Below the pieces are notes generated by a model. The model was given only the letters and a program-made list of their open reading frames with translations, searched no databases and was not told where the DNA came from. The position numbers and the translations under genes were made by a program. DNA of 64,000 bases from Ischnura elegans (Eukaryota > Arthropoda > Insecta > Odonata > Coenagrionidae), in the NCBI RefSeq assembly GCF_921293095.1, contig NC_060254.1, forward strand, positions 2,852,001-2,916,000, written 5' to 3'. Shown here piece by piece: positions 52,913 to 64,000 of this stretch (its first letter is position 1; every line of letters begins with the position of its first letter).

Positions 52913-53414
52913 TTCCAGATAGTGGAAAATTATAATCTGAGGTGAGAAAGAGAAAATTTTCAAATTTGGGATGCAGGGAAATGTTGGTCGTGGTCTATTT
53001 TATGTACTCTAAATGTTTCGAGGCCATAAGGTACGCTTTAAGCGAGTAATATCCCGTTCTCCTATCGCCCTGTGAAGAGAGGTAGCGTATTGCAGCGTAT
53101 TTGAGAGCTCCTTTCGGGGACAGTTTTACTAATGTGATCCTTAATCGCAGGATAACTACAGTACTTCCATTCAACCTTTTTTTATACACTCTACCGTGCA
53201 GGATCGTCAACGCGTGCTTTATGGTTACACCTAAGGCGTGTTCTCTACCTCCTTGACTCTAATAATCTCCAGCCCTAATAATCTTAAACATCTCCGTCGC
53301 ACTTGCCCTCCTGTTGAAATTTCCCACTGCATATCTCTCCTCTCAACGCTGACTTTTTGACCGCAGTTTGATCCCCCCTTTTAGCCGATGATCCCAAACT
53401 GACGGCACCTATCC
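52913..53414. other. No supported gene
   Basis: Nothing recognised between the LINE fragment and the paired MITEs. Confidence 0.5.
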
Positions 53415-53417
53415 TAA

Positions 53418-53630
53418 AGACCGTTTTACGCGGGGTACGTCATAGTGCAGCTTAGCACTGAAAACATTTGCTGAAATTGCAATTATGCGAGCTCGGGGGT
53501 ATTTTCCCATCTCGCATCCACGCATTCTCGCATGTGTTCTAGCAATTCACCGCTTTACACGACGCATTTTTGACTGTGCCTTTGTCCATAAGTCAGTTTG
53601 TACAATGACGTGCCCCCTGTAAAACGTCCT
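53418..53630. mobile_element. MITE 'AGGCCGTTTTACACGG', copy 2 (inverted, diverged)
   Basis: 213 bp; ends AGACCGTTTTACGCGG and, read inward from the right, AGGACGTTTTACAGGG. The interior shares 'ttgctagaacacatgcga' (on the minus strand) and 'cgtgtaaagcggtgaa' with copies 1 and 3 but lies in the opposite orientation. Flanked by TAA at 53415-53417 and GAA at 53631-53633. Confidence 0.8.
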
Positions 53631-53633
53631 GAA

Positions 53634-53873
53634 AGGCCGTTTTACACGGGACACGTTCTTGTACAATCTGACGCGTGTACGAAGGCTCAGTCAAAATTGC
53701 ATCGTGTAAAGCGGTGAATTGCTAGAACACATGCGAGAATGAGTGGACGTGACATGGCAAAATAGCCCCTTTCAAAATAATCAATTTCGTTCATGCATTC
53801 GCGCAATTCCACGCCATTTTAGAAATTATGCAGTTCTAACCTGCAAAATTCCGTGCCCCGTGTAAAACGGCCT
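53634..53873. mobile_element. MITE 'AGGCCGTTTTACACGG', copy 3
   Basis: 240 bp, same orientation as the copy at 28.5 kb and close to it in sequence. Ends AGGCCGTTTTACACGG and its complement are perfect. Starts three bases after copy 2 ends; the right flank is TAA (53874-53876). Confidence 0.85.
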
Positions 53874-53876
53874 TAA

Positions 53877-54397
53877 AAAAGGCCTAAAAAACGTTTTGCA
53901 CGCGAAACTTCATTTATGCTGTAACTCTCTCCTTGGGTTCTCATTAAAAACTTAAACGCTGTAAAAGCCTTGTTCGCAATCCTTTCAATCATTGGTCCCC
54001 ACTGCTGATCCCTGTGGATAGACACACTAGTGGGAATAAGTGTAACCTTTGTGTTATCCACTTGCCGCTCCGTTCAGGTGGAAAGGAGCGGCAATGGATC
54101 GGGTGCAGGTGAGCTGGGAAGCGGCCGCAAGGGCGGAAGCCGCGCCGGGACTCCGCACCCGGTGCGATGGGAACGAAGGCCAACTGCATCCAAGAACGAC
54201 CATGACTATCAATATATGTTGATTGGCATCTCCGAATATTTGACTAAGAATAGTATGCTAGAGTTTGACATAGACACGCTAATCAAAATTTAAAAATTTG
54301 AGGTCAAGAGAAAGAAAAAAAAATCGGAATACCTACCGGAATAGCCCCAACTCCTTCATGGACCTAAATGCTTTCAGAGAGATGCGGTGAAACCGAT
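53877..54397. other. No supported gene
   Basis: 54060-54190 is GC-rich with a shared inverted motif ('ttgccgctccgttcaggtgg' and 'aaaggagcggcaa'); no coding recognised. Confidence 0.45.
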
Positions 54398-54710
54398 TCA
54401 TTGCTCATCATCACAAGTGAATCATCTTAAGAATGTTTTCATGCAGCTCCCTTGTCCGCTAGCCTTTTCATACTCAAGTATTTAATCACTTTTACATCCC
54501 TTATAACCCTTTGCCCTATGTAAGTCATTCGGGGCCGTCCCTTGCCCTTTTTCCCTTCCATATGTCCTTCTGTGATTGTTTTCATCAGGCGATTATGTCT
54601 CATAATGTGATCAGTTCAGTTGTACCGTCTCCTTCTTGGGATTTTTAAAAGACTTCTCTTTTCTCCAACTATCCTAAGCACGTCCTCATTGCTCTCTCGG
54701 ACATTCATTA
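54398..54710 (-). mobile_element. RTE-like LINE 3' end, second truncated copy
   Basis: Minus strand: EDVLRIVGEKRSLLKIPRRR, HIMRHNRLMKTITEGHMEGK, GKGRPRMTYIGQ, then the shortened end (MKRLADKGAA) and a GATGATGAG-type terminus near 54400. It has a stop and frameshifts. It extends further 5' than the 52.8 kb copy and is more diverged from the 33 kb copy. Confidence 0.7.
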
Positions 54711-56678
54711 ATTGGCTTTAAAATTAAATTTATTTTGGTCAAAAGTAATTTTGAAGAGGAGTCATGCTTCGACGGAAATTTATTTTTTGGACCAGAAGAG
54801 AGCATTTATTTTTGAAGATTTCATTTTCCAAATTCTCTGCAGTCATTAAATTTCTGTTAATCATTGTTTTTGGTATCTTTAAATTATTATCACGATTTGT
54901 TTCTTGATACAGTGGCTGTTGGATTTCTATGGTAAGCGTTTTTTGGCCCAAGGTAATAAATTTCAGGAGCTAGTTTTTGTTCTTTCCCTAAAAAATACTT
55001 TGTAAATTACACAATTTTGGATTTTTTGGGAAATAAAGCGGAATTCACATGCTGTGTTTGGATATTTTTATTGAAAATTTGTACTCGCAAAGAAAGAATT
55101 ACATTCAAGAAGTGCTTCAGTTGCTATTGAAAAGATTTTCATCAGACCTTTTGTCTATTGTCGTAGTTAGTGTTTTCTATTGTCCACTTTTTCAGTGTCT
55201 TCGTGTGTGGCCTTATGCATACTGATGGTTCAGATTGTTTGCAATGAGAAAAAATTACCCACGACCGGGAAGCATACCGCGGATCTTTGGCTTAGTAGGC
55301 CGCAGCGCAGACCAATAACACTACCCAATTTTTTCGATTCCCATGGCAATTTTACCGTTTTTACCAAATGTTTTCTCATTGCAATTAATGTGAATTTCAT
55401 TCGGCAGGCCCAAAATATACCACGTGTTGATGGTTGTTTTCTTGAAAACTTTACTATAAAAGTTCTCCATTAGACCAAATCTTATCTTGCGACCAAAAAT
55501 AATGCCGCATTTCTTCTTATTGAGTATCGAATTTCCTGTGCTAAACCGGTACAAAGTATTTGTTTTAGGAGATCTCATTTGATTTCTTCGCCCTTTCAAA
55601 CTTTTATTCGAAATATCTTTTTAGAATATTGGGTGTATAAATAGTTTTGTTTGCCCTTAAGCTAATAATATTCATCAGTAGGAATATGGTTTTTGGGTAA
55701 GGTTGATTGGATAAGGTTTCAGTGTCAATATCAGCTATTTGGTGTTTCTCTTATATTATCATGTGTCCCATTGCAATTTAATCCACGTTTCCATTTTGAT
55801 TCACAAAACATTTTGCGATTTTATTCATATGTTGAGAAGGTTCTTAATGTATACTAATGAAATTAATCAAAGTAATATTTACTCCAGTTACTGTTGCCAT
55901 TCAAGAGATTTGCCTAAAACATTGCTATAAGCGTAATTTGATTGTAAGATTGTAAATGATGAATGTATGTAGGAATTTTTAATTTCTATGAGGGCCGAAT
56001 TTTGTTAATCACTTAAAATGAAAATACTGACGGTTAGAGTATCGTCTCCACTATCGGAAAATATTCATTTCACTACGTACTCTTCCGTACGAAAGCTTTT
56101 CGGTGCTATAAATCAGTAAAAGATGGATAATAATCATTGATCCAAAGCTCATTAAAATAATATCTGGCCGCCAGTGGATGGCTTGGGTGCTAATTGAAAA
56201 TAGAAAATGGCCAAAACACGGGAAAATAATTCTGCTCTCTTACTCAGATGTAGAAGGGAAAGAATGCATTGGGGTGAATGCAAAATACATGTGTGCGTAA
56301 ATTGTCGAAAAATTATTACTATTTGTAAAAATAAAAAAAATACTAACATTATCGCGACCTTTATCTGTCTGCATATGAAAGGCGACTCTAATTTTAGATG
56401 GTGCTCTAATCGATAGTAGATGGAGTAGTAATTCAAAATTTCAGACGCTCAAGTACAGCAGTGGTTTGAAGAGGCTGATATATAATGTTTCCCGCGATGG
56501 ATGATATAAATGCAGGTACCCACTTCTTATTGGGGACGAAAAAATTATGAATGGTCTTTAAGGAGACATTACCGTGAGTTGTATAAAAATTGACAAAAAG
56601 ATCTTCTGTAGGTATCTATTTTAACTGGGCCAGACATTTTCTCTATGAATCTCGGTCAATGTATATCTACCAAATACC
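54711..56678. other. No supported gene
   Basis: About 2 kb of AT-rich DNA. The open frames present are short, AT-driven and have no motif. Confidence 0.55.
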
Positions 56679-56811
56679 TTTGAAACCAGGCGATAAAACC
56701 AATTATTAATTTTAAAGTGGAATTGGATAGACTGAGAATAGCGAAAATGCTGTGAGTGGGAAAATGGAAGATTTCTCTTCACAAATTCATTGTCATGACA
56801 ATTGAGCTTTC
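56679..56811. repeat. 133-bp direct repeat, copy 1
   Basis: From 'tttgaaaccaggcgataaa' to 'gagctttc'; matches 57784-57916 in the same orientation with two visible differences. No transposon ends are seen. Confidence 0.9.
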
Positions 56812-57783
56812 CTTAAATCACTTTTGGGAATGACTTTGCCATTTTGACTCCTCATTTACTTAGCGCGAAGCCTCTTCCAAACACTCCCCACGCTGCTTTG
56901 GGAACGCCCGACTTTTTATGCGACCCCTTGTGGCGACTGTCGGCTGAGCAGGCCACTAGCCCGCCGGAACTCCTCCTCTGACACTCCCGTTTCAATTACG
57001 CTTCTTATGGTCTGCCTCCGAATCAATTCGCCATATTAACTACGTCTTTTTCAGTAAAAACCTTCGATGACTGATAACTTATGCACTAAAACAGTTTATC
57101 AAACCCTCTTTTGCCATACATTTGGAGTGTCACAAGCGAAAAAGCCTAAGCTATTCAAATTAAATGTTACATCTTCGAGAAAACATTTCTGTAATGTCTT
57201 TTTTTGATTTATCAACATGCTGTTTAAATTTCAATCTTATTATATTAATTTTCAGCTGTATAAATAATCCTGACTTTTTAATCGAGAGTTGAGTTTCTGC
57301 TTCGTAATTGATTTGTACAATTAACTGCCTCAAAGCAGATATTTCGGCTCACGGTACTTTTTGACAGATGCAAAATCCGATGAATCGGCCCGCGGCACTA
57401 ATTGTGAGAGAGTTGTCGAAATGCGCGCTCGTCCGACGCGTGCCAATTGACAACAAACGCGCGCCGGTGCGGGCAAATCGCATACCCCCATGAGCGAATG
57501 TCTGGCTTCATGCCTGCTCCCTACTATTTATTATCAAGCGGTGGATTTGTGCAAATGACCCAGTTGTCGACGCACCCCTGAAACGCATTCTACGCGGTGG
57601 ATTTATGATGAAGCTCGCAGCTTGGCATGGCGATGTATATTCGACGCTTGTATTAAGAGTGCAGGACCTCTCTTGCATCACTCTTGCAGCGCCAAATCAT
57701 GCAACTCCATCCTAAGTCGCATAAGACGCCTATTCCTGCCATAACTATCATACCCCCACTTCATTGTTGAATTACCTATCTTA
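56812..57783. other. Unique spacer between direct repeats, partly CpG-rich
   Basis: 57370-57640 is CpG-rich and non-repetitive ('gcgcgctcgtccgacgcgtg', 'caacaaacgcgcgccggtg'). 56880-57000 is also GC-richer. No coding is recognised; regulatory sequence is possible. Confidence 0.4.
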
Positions 57784-57916
57784 TTTGAAACCAGGCGATA
57801 AAACCAAGTATTAATTTTAAAGTGGAATTGGATAGACTGAGAATAGCGAAAATGCTGTGAGTGGGAAAATGGAAGATTTCTCTTCACAAATTCATTGTCA
57901 TGACAAATGAGCTTTC
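57784..57916. repeat. 133-bp direct repeat, copy 2
   Basis: Second copy of 56679-56811; offset 1105 bp. Confidence 0.9.
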
Positions 57917-60399
57917 ATATGACCGTTTTCCTAACTTTGGCACACCATTTAATGTGCTCATAATGAATGGCATTACTTTGGCGTAGTGAAAAAACTGATT
58001 GTCATTTCATGCGTAACATATAAGAACTCGAGGAGGAATTTAATCGTTAGCTACTTTTACGGAGTGGAGCGTGAATATGTTAGATGTAAGTATTCAGTAT
58101 AACAAGCTCAAAAGTTAAGGGCACAGTTCTTTTGAAATGGCAAAAATCGGATTAAAATAAATGGTTTAATTCAGCCGATATTGAATCAATTACAGATTAC
58201 AATCCATTTCAATGGTGGAAGATTTGGCGAAGAAATGGCCGAGAATTGAAGTGGGAATGACTGCATGAATATGGAAAGCAAAGACGAGACAGGCAGTCGT
58301 TGCAGGAGGTGGTGGCTCCTTCAGTAAGGGGTGGCTGCGAATGAATAATGTAGCGAGGTGGCAGATTAGGGCCGGCACATCAGCGCCTCCTATCGCCACC
58401 ACCCCTGGAACTGCGGAGCCGTCATCTCTACCCCCAGCCATCATATCGCCATAAGCGCCACATGCGACGGAGTGGTATTTTATCTCAAGGATGCATAATG
58501 TCTGGGGAGCTCCATCGGTTTGTTTTGGCAGAGAGAATCAAAGCGGGTATTGGGTGTTTACGCAAAAGAGGCTATTGACTTAAAGACCCAATTTGTACCT
58601 CGAAAAGAGAATAAATCCTTTACATGGTTTATCCCGTGGAAAATCAATGATTCGAGAGTTTATTTCGTGGAATAGTGACATGATAGATCAAAAAATAAAC
58701 GTTGTTAAATTCCAAATGGTAGGTACTGAATAGAATGTAAAAGGGAGTGGGATAAATAAATATTAATACTTTGTGTAATATAACAACGTTTATTTTTGAA
58801 TACATTATCCCGTGGAATTTTGAAATATATCTATTCTCTTTTTTAGAATGCAAATCCCAATAGTGTAAGCTAACCGAAGTAAATTCTTAAATAAAATCTT
58901 TATAATTCACTAAAATTCATGAAAAAATTTCATTCTATATGATTCGATCTCGGATCAGGGCTCACTTAGAGTTTTGCAGCAACTTATCTCACCAATACTT
59001 AAATTGCCTGGCCAATAACATACAGCATATAACTCAATATTACATAAAAAAAAGACTTTGAAATGGCGCGGTGTTGTAAATAGGGGTCTAATATCAATTA
59101 AATCATGAATATAGGTGTGCTATGAAATTAAAATTCGGCGAATAATCAAAGTGCTACTCGTAACTCATTTGTAGATCATACGCCAGTTTGCAATAACGGA
59201 CAAGTACTATCCTAATCATCACGTTATCGTTTGAACAGTTTGATGCAATATTATACCTTGAAGGAAATCTTATGTTTTAAAATTAGTTTCCTGATCATCA
59301 AATGTACAGAACGAGAGAGTATTTTATTATTTTTTGACTACCTTTAGATCCTTAAAATTTTAGATCGATAATAATTTTTCATATTTCAAGTCGAAAATGG
59401 CGCAGCCATCGTTGACCCAAAAGCCCTTACCTACAATGTTCCCACCAAATCGTTTAATTAATTTCATTTATTTATTTCCTTTAAACTTAGTTAAAATTGT
59501 TTTTATGATAATTTAATAGTAAAAATGATCTACATTAGTATTTCTCTTGGATTTAATTCGATCGATGGGTCCATTTATTCAAAAGGGAATTAGATTAATT
59601 AAATCCGCTGAAATGTTTTGAGGACTCCATATTATCACATTCTGTTTGATATAGCGGAAGATTACTAAGAATATGTGGGAGTTCCTCAGATCAATTCATA
59701 TTCCTTGCATTTAATGATCTTGTTATCATGACATGCATAATTTGTTTTCCTTACATTCTCTCGACATTTCCCTCGGTTAAATTCTTTGTAATCGTTCGTT
59801 ATTTTAATGGCTAGGGGGACGCGAGGTTTCCTCGCATGGAGTCCATGTTTCATTCATGCCGTCATTTATTTTTCGAATACATTGACGTAACAGCAGTCTT
59901 TTGTTATGATGTGTTCAGAGCAGTCGGTGTGGAGTGTGTTAGTACCTTCCCCGAACAACAGGAGGCACTCGCGTCCTCAGGCAGACCTCATCCAAATGCA
60001 CCCCCCGCCACTTACCCAAGCCCTCGACTCGGCTGGAATTCGCCCTATTTCAACCCCCTTTCCCTCATTATTCCTCCGCACGAACCTCCCTGCCCCCCCC
60101 CCCTCCCTGACACCCCCGTGCCGGCTTCCTGATGTTCACTAAGTCTCGTTTTGGACAAAGCGAGATGTATTCATCCACATATTCAACTACATGGTATCCT
60201 GCGAGCTGCTTCAAGGGAGAAAGATTTGAGGTTCTCTGGGAGGATAATATGGCTCTGGGTAAATTGCTCCTTCTCCAAGACGGATCTATTTACCCAGTTA
60301 ACAACCCGAGAAGAATATCTGCACCCCAAGAATGTTTGGAAGCGGGTTGGTTTTCAACAGCAGGAAATACGCCAAGCGTGCACTTCACGCAAATGAAAA
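57917..60399. other. No supported gene
   Basis: AT-rich apart from C-rich low complexity near 59990-60120. The overlapping open frames at 60132-60461 lack any domain. Confidence 0.5.
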
Positions 60400-60439
60400 A
60401 ACAGTCAAGATTTATAATAATAATTTCATTTATTTTCAT

Positions 60440-60560
60440 GAGCACCTGGCCCTTGAGATAAAAACTGCTCACATTAGTCCTGACGATGTCCCAGGCAGAG
60501 GGGGAGAAACGTTGACTTTTAAGCTGCAAGAAAAGGATTAACCCAAAAGTTTTATTCATC
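60440..60560 (+). mobile_element. Penelope-type pseudo-LTR fragment with hammerhead-like motif
   Basis: CTGACGA (60480-60486), stem TGTCCC with a G-rich partner, GAAAC (60506-60510) and GTTGAC follow the PLE hammerhead pattern CTGANGA-stem-GAAAC-GTNGAC. The end 'aaaagttttattc' resembles the end of the PLE hairpin near 31 kb. No RT is nearby. Confidence 0.45.
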
Positions 60561-62110
60561 TATATATCATAAAGCCCCTTAGCGACCACTCATTCATTCA
60601 TTAACTCACTCATACAAATGTTTGGGGTGAACGAGACGAGATACGGCAAAAAGTCTGATGAAGACCCCCTCTAAAATTGTCTGAAACCCCAGGAATAATT
60701 ATGAAAACACTAAATTTACAATTATTTATCTGTCTATTCATATAAAATTGAGTATGGGGATTAGTTTAAAAAAATGGCCACCAAATTCCAATGGCGGCGC
60801 GGCAGTCAGACAAACGAACAATCATAGCAACATATTTGTTTATGCAAACAAGAGGAGCTAAATTGGGAAAGAAGATAAAGGAATTAAAACGAAAAACTAA
60901 TAAATATGAGGAAGGAAATTAAGAAAGTAATATTTGAAGTGTCTATTTCTTTGCGTCTTCTTTCCGCAAGAACAAACATCTGTTTAAATCAAAGCGCATT
61001 CAAATGAAAAGCGGAGAAGTATAAGTTAGGAAATTAGTTGTTGTTTTTGGTATATTACATCGAAAGTGTGGTGGTTATTAATTTCAAAGGTGACAAGTGC
61101 ACTAAATGCCAATTTAGAAATATGATTCGTGCAGTTGACTATAGTTCGTATCTTGTTGGCGATACACGATTGCAGTAGAAAGACTTTTAAACAAGTCTTA
61201 CATAATATAGGTTGGTAAAAATGATTTTATTTTCATTTTTTGTGATGGTGATAAGTTTTTATTTTTGTTTACGTTCTTTTTTCCGTTAATGTCCTTTTTA
61301 ATGTACAATGTTATACGTGAGCTGCAGGAGTGAATAGGCAGTGAATAATAGAATATGGAAGATAAGTGCAAATAAAGGTATTTCTTATTCAATTATTTGT
61401 CTTGCGAAAAGCACGTTTCCTTGAGTGACTAAGTTATTTAACTGTGAACATTATCGAAATCTTGACATTCACAATGTCTTGTACACCAAAGGCTGTGATC
61501 CGTCACTCACCAGATTTATTGCGCATTGCGTTGGATATTAAAGCTGAGATATTTATGTATCCCGATTCATTAAAACTTTAAATAGAGGTATTTCTGAAGT
61601 GAAATCATTCGCGATCAGGATAAATTATATTTCGATAACATTCGTCATACTAGCCCCAATTCATGCTAAGGCACATTTTTTCTAGATATTGATATTCAGT
61701 CCCTACGTAATTCGCTTACGAAGGGGAACAGCTGTTACATCTTATTCGTATATCAAGAATCTGGTTGAGTTTTGTGGAAAATAATTAATTAACGTGTTTT
61801 TCATTGTAATTCGTAAAGTCGTTATGTTATGATATTACGTATGCATTGGGTGTTACAGTGGAACGTGGTCTCAACGTTTTTTGTATTTGAATTGAATAAG
61901 TTAGAGAAACTCGTAGAAATTTATTTTACTTTTTTAGCCCCTCAGAAAAATGTTTCTCTTTATAAATATTTACATTCATATTGTAGCCTACGTACCATGC
62001 GCTCGTTTTACGTGAAAGTGGAAATATTGCTTATACCTAAGCTAGCCAGTTTAAAAGTAAACGATCCTTAAGTAACAAGTAGCAAACAAAAAGTGTAAGA
62101 CCTCCCACAG
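60561..62110. other. No supported gene
   Basis: AT-rich, nothing recognised. Confidence 0.55.
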
Positions 62111-62185
62111 TGAGCACAACAGGCCGCAGGCCTTATTCGGGGGGGCCTAGGGGGGGCAGAGCCCCCCCAGCGAGCAAAGCGAGTT
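62111..62185. repeat. GC-rich palindromic repeat fragment
   Basis: 'gccgcaggccttattcgggg' then G-run, 'gcagagcccccccagcgagc' and 'aaagcgag': a G-run/C-run inverted block of the kind seen in mobile repeats. It stands alone in AT-rich DNA. Confidence 0.4.
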
Positions 62186-62799
62186 GACAAGATATGTACC
62201 GTGAAAATTTAAACAACTTCACTATACATCACATTTAACAATTTTAGAATCGATCCATGCATAAAACAAAAGAGAACGAAATCAAACAAATTTAGATTAG
62301 ACGATTAAAATGTGTTTTTATTTCCATCTTGGCAGTAATTTGCAATATTTTACCAAATATATGGATTACAATACTTAAAGGTGATTGGATTCGGTCACCT
62401 GTGAAGCCCACTAACCAGACATGCAAGTGACGCAGGAAAGACAGTCAGCAGGTAGAATAGTTCAAACATCAATTAGTGTCTTGTGTAGATAATTAGCCTA
62501 TTGACGATTTTTAACTGCTTTTAAGCATCGTTTTTAAGTATCAAGCACTCAAATTGTATGGAAGATTGAAATAAATATAGTGTAATTCTACTTGAAAGCA
62601 AAGTGATTCATAATATCGGTTGAAAATCAAATAGAATTTGCGAAGAAAGTGATTCGTACGAATCTGCATATCATTCATTTCTGGGCTTTGCTATTTCAAT
62701 TCTACTCCAACGGGAATGGGGATGAAGGGGACGAAGGCGAAATTTGAGGGTTTAAAATGCGCATCCTTGTCTCTGCTTCAGTTTGATCTAAAAACACTC
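62186..62799. other. No supported gene
   Basis: AT-rich, nothing recognised. Confidence 0.55.
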
Positions 62800-63480
62800 C
62801 TTTGAGGGATGACAATAGTCAATGAACAATCAATGCCTCCCTCCAGTGAACCGATCTGCAGAAAAAAAGCGATATCTGTCGTCAGGGACTGGGGTTTTAA
62901 TGGGAGCATTACAATCCTGTCGCCAGCACTAATGGGCCCGCGGGAGCCAGATTTTCAAGCCACTCCATTTATCCCGTGGAGATTGCGATCTGCTCCTCCA
63001 TGATCCCTTGAGGTTTGACCGTGTTACATCGCCGCTATCACGGTCCGGATCTCCGCATCCCAGCTCAAGAGATGCAACACCGCGTATCCCGCGCCGAAGC
63101 GACGTGAAAGACTAATCGTTTTATCTGATCCGGGCAGCTCCCCACGTGTGTATACAATCCAGGGTTTCCCCTAAAAACCCACCCCTCCGCGCCGCATTCA
63201 GTTTTTCACCGCCATCGCAAGGGGGCCTCCCGGGGTCCCAGCCAGCAGATGGCCCCGAAACAATGAGGGCCCAACGCTTTTCCCATATTGCATTGCCTGC
63301 CCGCCAACCCGTGAATCCCTCTGTCTTCAATGGAGAGTCTTTGCCGCCGCCGTGTGGAAAAAGATTTGGTGATTAACTGGGCTCGCATAATATGTGGCCA
63401 CTAATGGGCTCTCCCACCGATAACGCCGTTAGAGTGGCCCACGTCTGTGCTCGCCAATCTCCATCTCATCTCGCTCTCTT
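62800..63480. other. Non-repetitive, CpG-containing stretch; possible regulatory DNA
   Basis: Composition and complexity differ from the AT-rich surroundings, there is no transposon signature, and open frames on both strands lack domains. It contains several TAAT/ATTA homeodomain-type cores ('ttttaatggga', 'cactaatgggc' twice, 'gtgattaac'). That is compatible with an enhancer, but such short cores are common by chance. Confidence 0.3.
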
Positions 63481-64000
63481 TCAGCATCCGGAATGTCACC
63501 ACTGATATTGCCTGTTTAGCTGTCCGGTTGCTTGTGCATAATGAAGTCCCGCCATCTGCCACTTCAACACCTATCCCTCCAACCCCATCTCACAAAATGT
63601 TTGCTTTCGGACAAATCGTTCTCTTCCAAGTTCACTTGTTTTTCCGCACCAGTTCCGCTACTGCCATTCACTCTCTCTCATAAGCAAGACTGATTTCGTT
63701 TGTCCATCATTCTGTAAAAAGAATTGGGTAAGTAATGATCTCATTGCTTGGTGTCGTGTTATTGTAAGCGAGTTTGCGTTAACCTTCACAAGAGTTTGAT
63801 TACAATACGTTTGGTCTTTGTTATCACGTAGCCAACGATTGATGAAGTCTATACTCGGTGACAAATTATCTTTACATGTTAAGCGAGGATTAGGTATCCG
63901 TTGCTCCAAGGCGAAAACACTGCGACTGGTGAAAATACCTCATTAACGTTCGCTGAAAAGACTTATTAGATGTATTATTCTCGCGTAGAAACTTGGTTAC
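63481..64000. other. No supported gene
   Basis: Nothing recognised to the window edge. Confidence 0.5.

Noticed and set aside
60132-60461. 109-codon frame near the PLE fragment
   Set aside because: No RT, GIY-YIG or other domain recognised, and two other frames overlap it with similar length.
1-64000. CRISPR array, bacterial operon or phage
   Set aside because: No regularly spaced short repeats with unique spacers, no Shine-Dalgarno-led gene strings; the repeats found are eukaryotic mobile elements.

Overview
This is 64 kb of an arthropod-type nuclear genome. The evidence is one eukaryotic tRNA gene, introns and splice sites, THAP/P-element, piggyBac, mariner, Harbinger, MULE, hAT and pogo DNA transposons, several non-LTR retrotransposon families, Penelope-like elements, and very sparse host coding sequence. 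I cannot name the species. Insect is my first guess and chelicerate the main alternative, from the mobile element mix only. No bacterial-style operon, CRISPR array or viral genome was seen.

Layout. 0-12 kb is a pile-up of dead elements: a Harbinger transposase scrap, a mariner copy cut by two LINE insertions, three 5'-truncated copies of a CR1-like LINE (family 1) and a longer copy of a second CR1-like LINE (family 2) that carries an internal deletion filled with a copied 53-bp patch. 12.4-19.6 kb is the youngest part: a full piggyBac transposon with perfect termini and TTAA duplications (transposase ORF long but with two N-terminal stops), a jockey-like RT open for about 540 codons, and several Penelope-like (PLE) fragments, two of which form a nearly perfect 157-bp inverted repeat. 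A tRNA-Ala(CGC) gene lies at 19.74-19.81 kb. 20.36-23.87 kb is a decayed THAP/P-element transposon with long inverted ends. 24-38 kb holds LINE tails, small non-autonomous elements (MITEs), a MULE remnant with repeat-built inverted ends, and RTE-like LINE remnants. 38-47 kb is mostly non-coding with old tandem duplications, a SINE, a pogo/Tigger-like MITE and a Harbinger-like MITE.

Host gene. The best host coding candidate is at 49205-49259 (+): a short first coding exon whose N-terminus carries an engrailed-homology-1 (eh1) type motif, SFLIRDLLGD, followed by a strong splice donor. This resembles the start of Barhl/BarH-group homeobox proteins. A CpG-rich stretch (47.65-48.15 kb) and about 1 kb of likely 5' leader precede it. 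No homeobox exon is visible downstream, so the intron would exceed 14 kb. The CpG-rich, non-repetitive stretch near 62.8-63.5 kb could be regulatory DNA, but that is inference.

The genes do not form a pathway; the window reads as a probable developmental-gene locus with introns and intergenic DNA colonised in layers by mobile elements. I found no convincing undescribed multi-gene system. The most unusual structures are the MULE ends built of repeated TCGGGAAAAA units, the templated filler in LINE family 2, the PLE promoter and ribozyme-like motif embedded in its own coding sequence, and two MITEs packed back to back on a shared target site.
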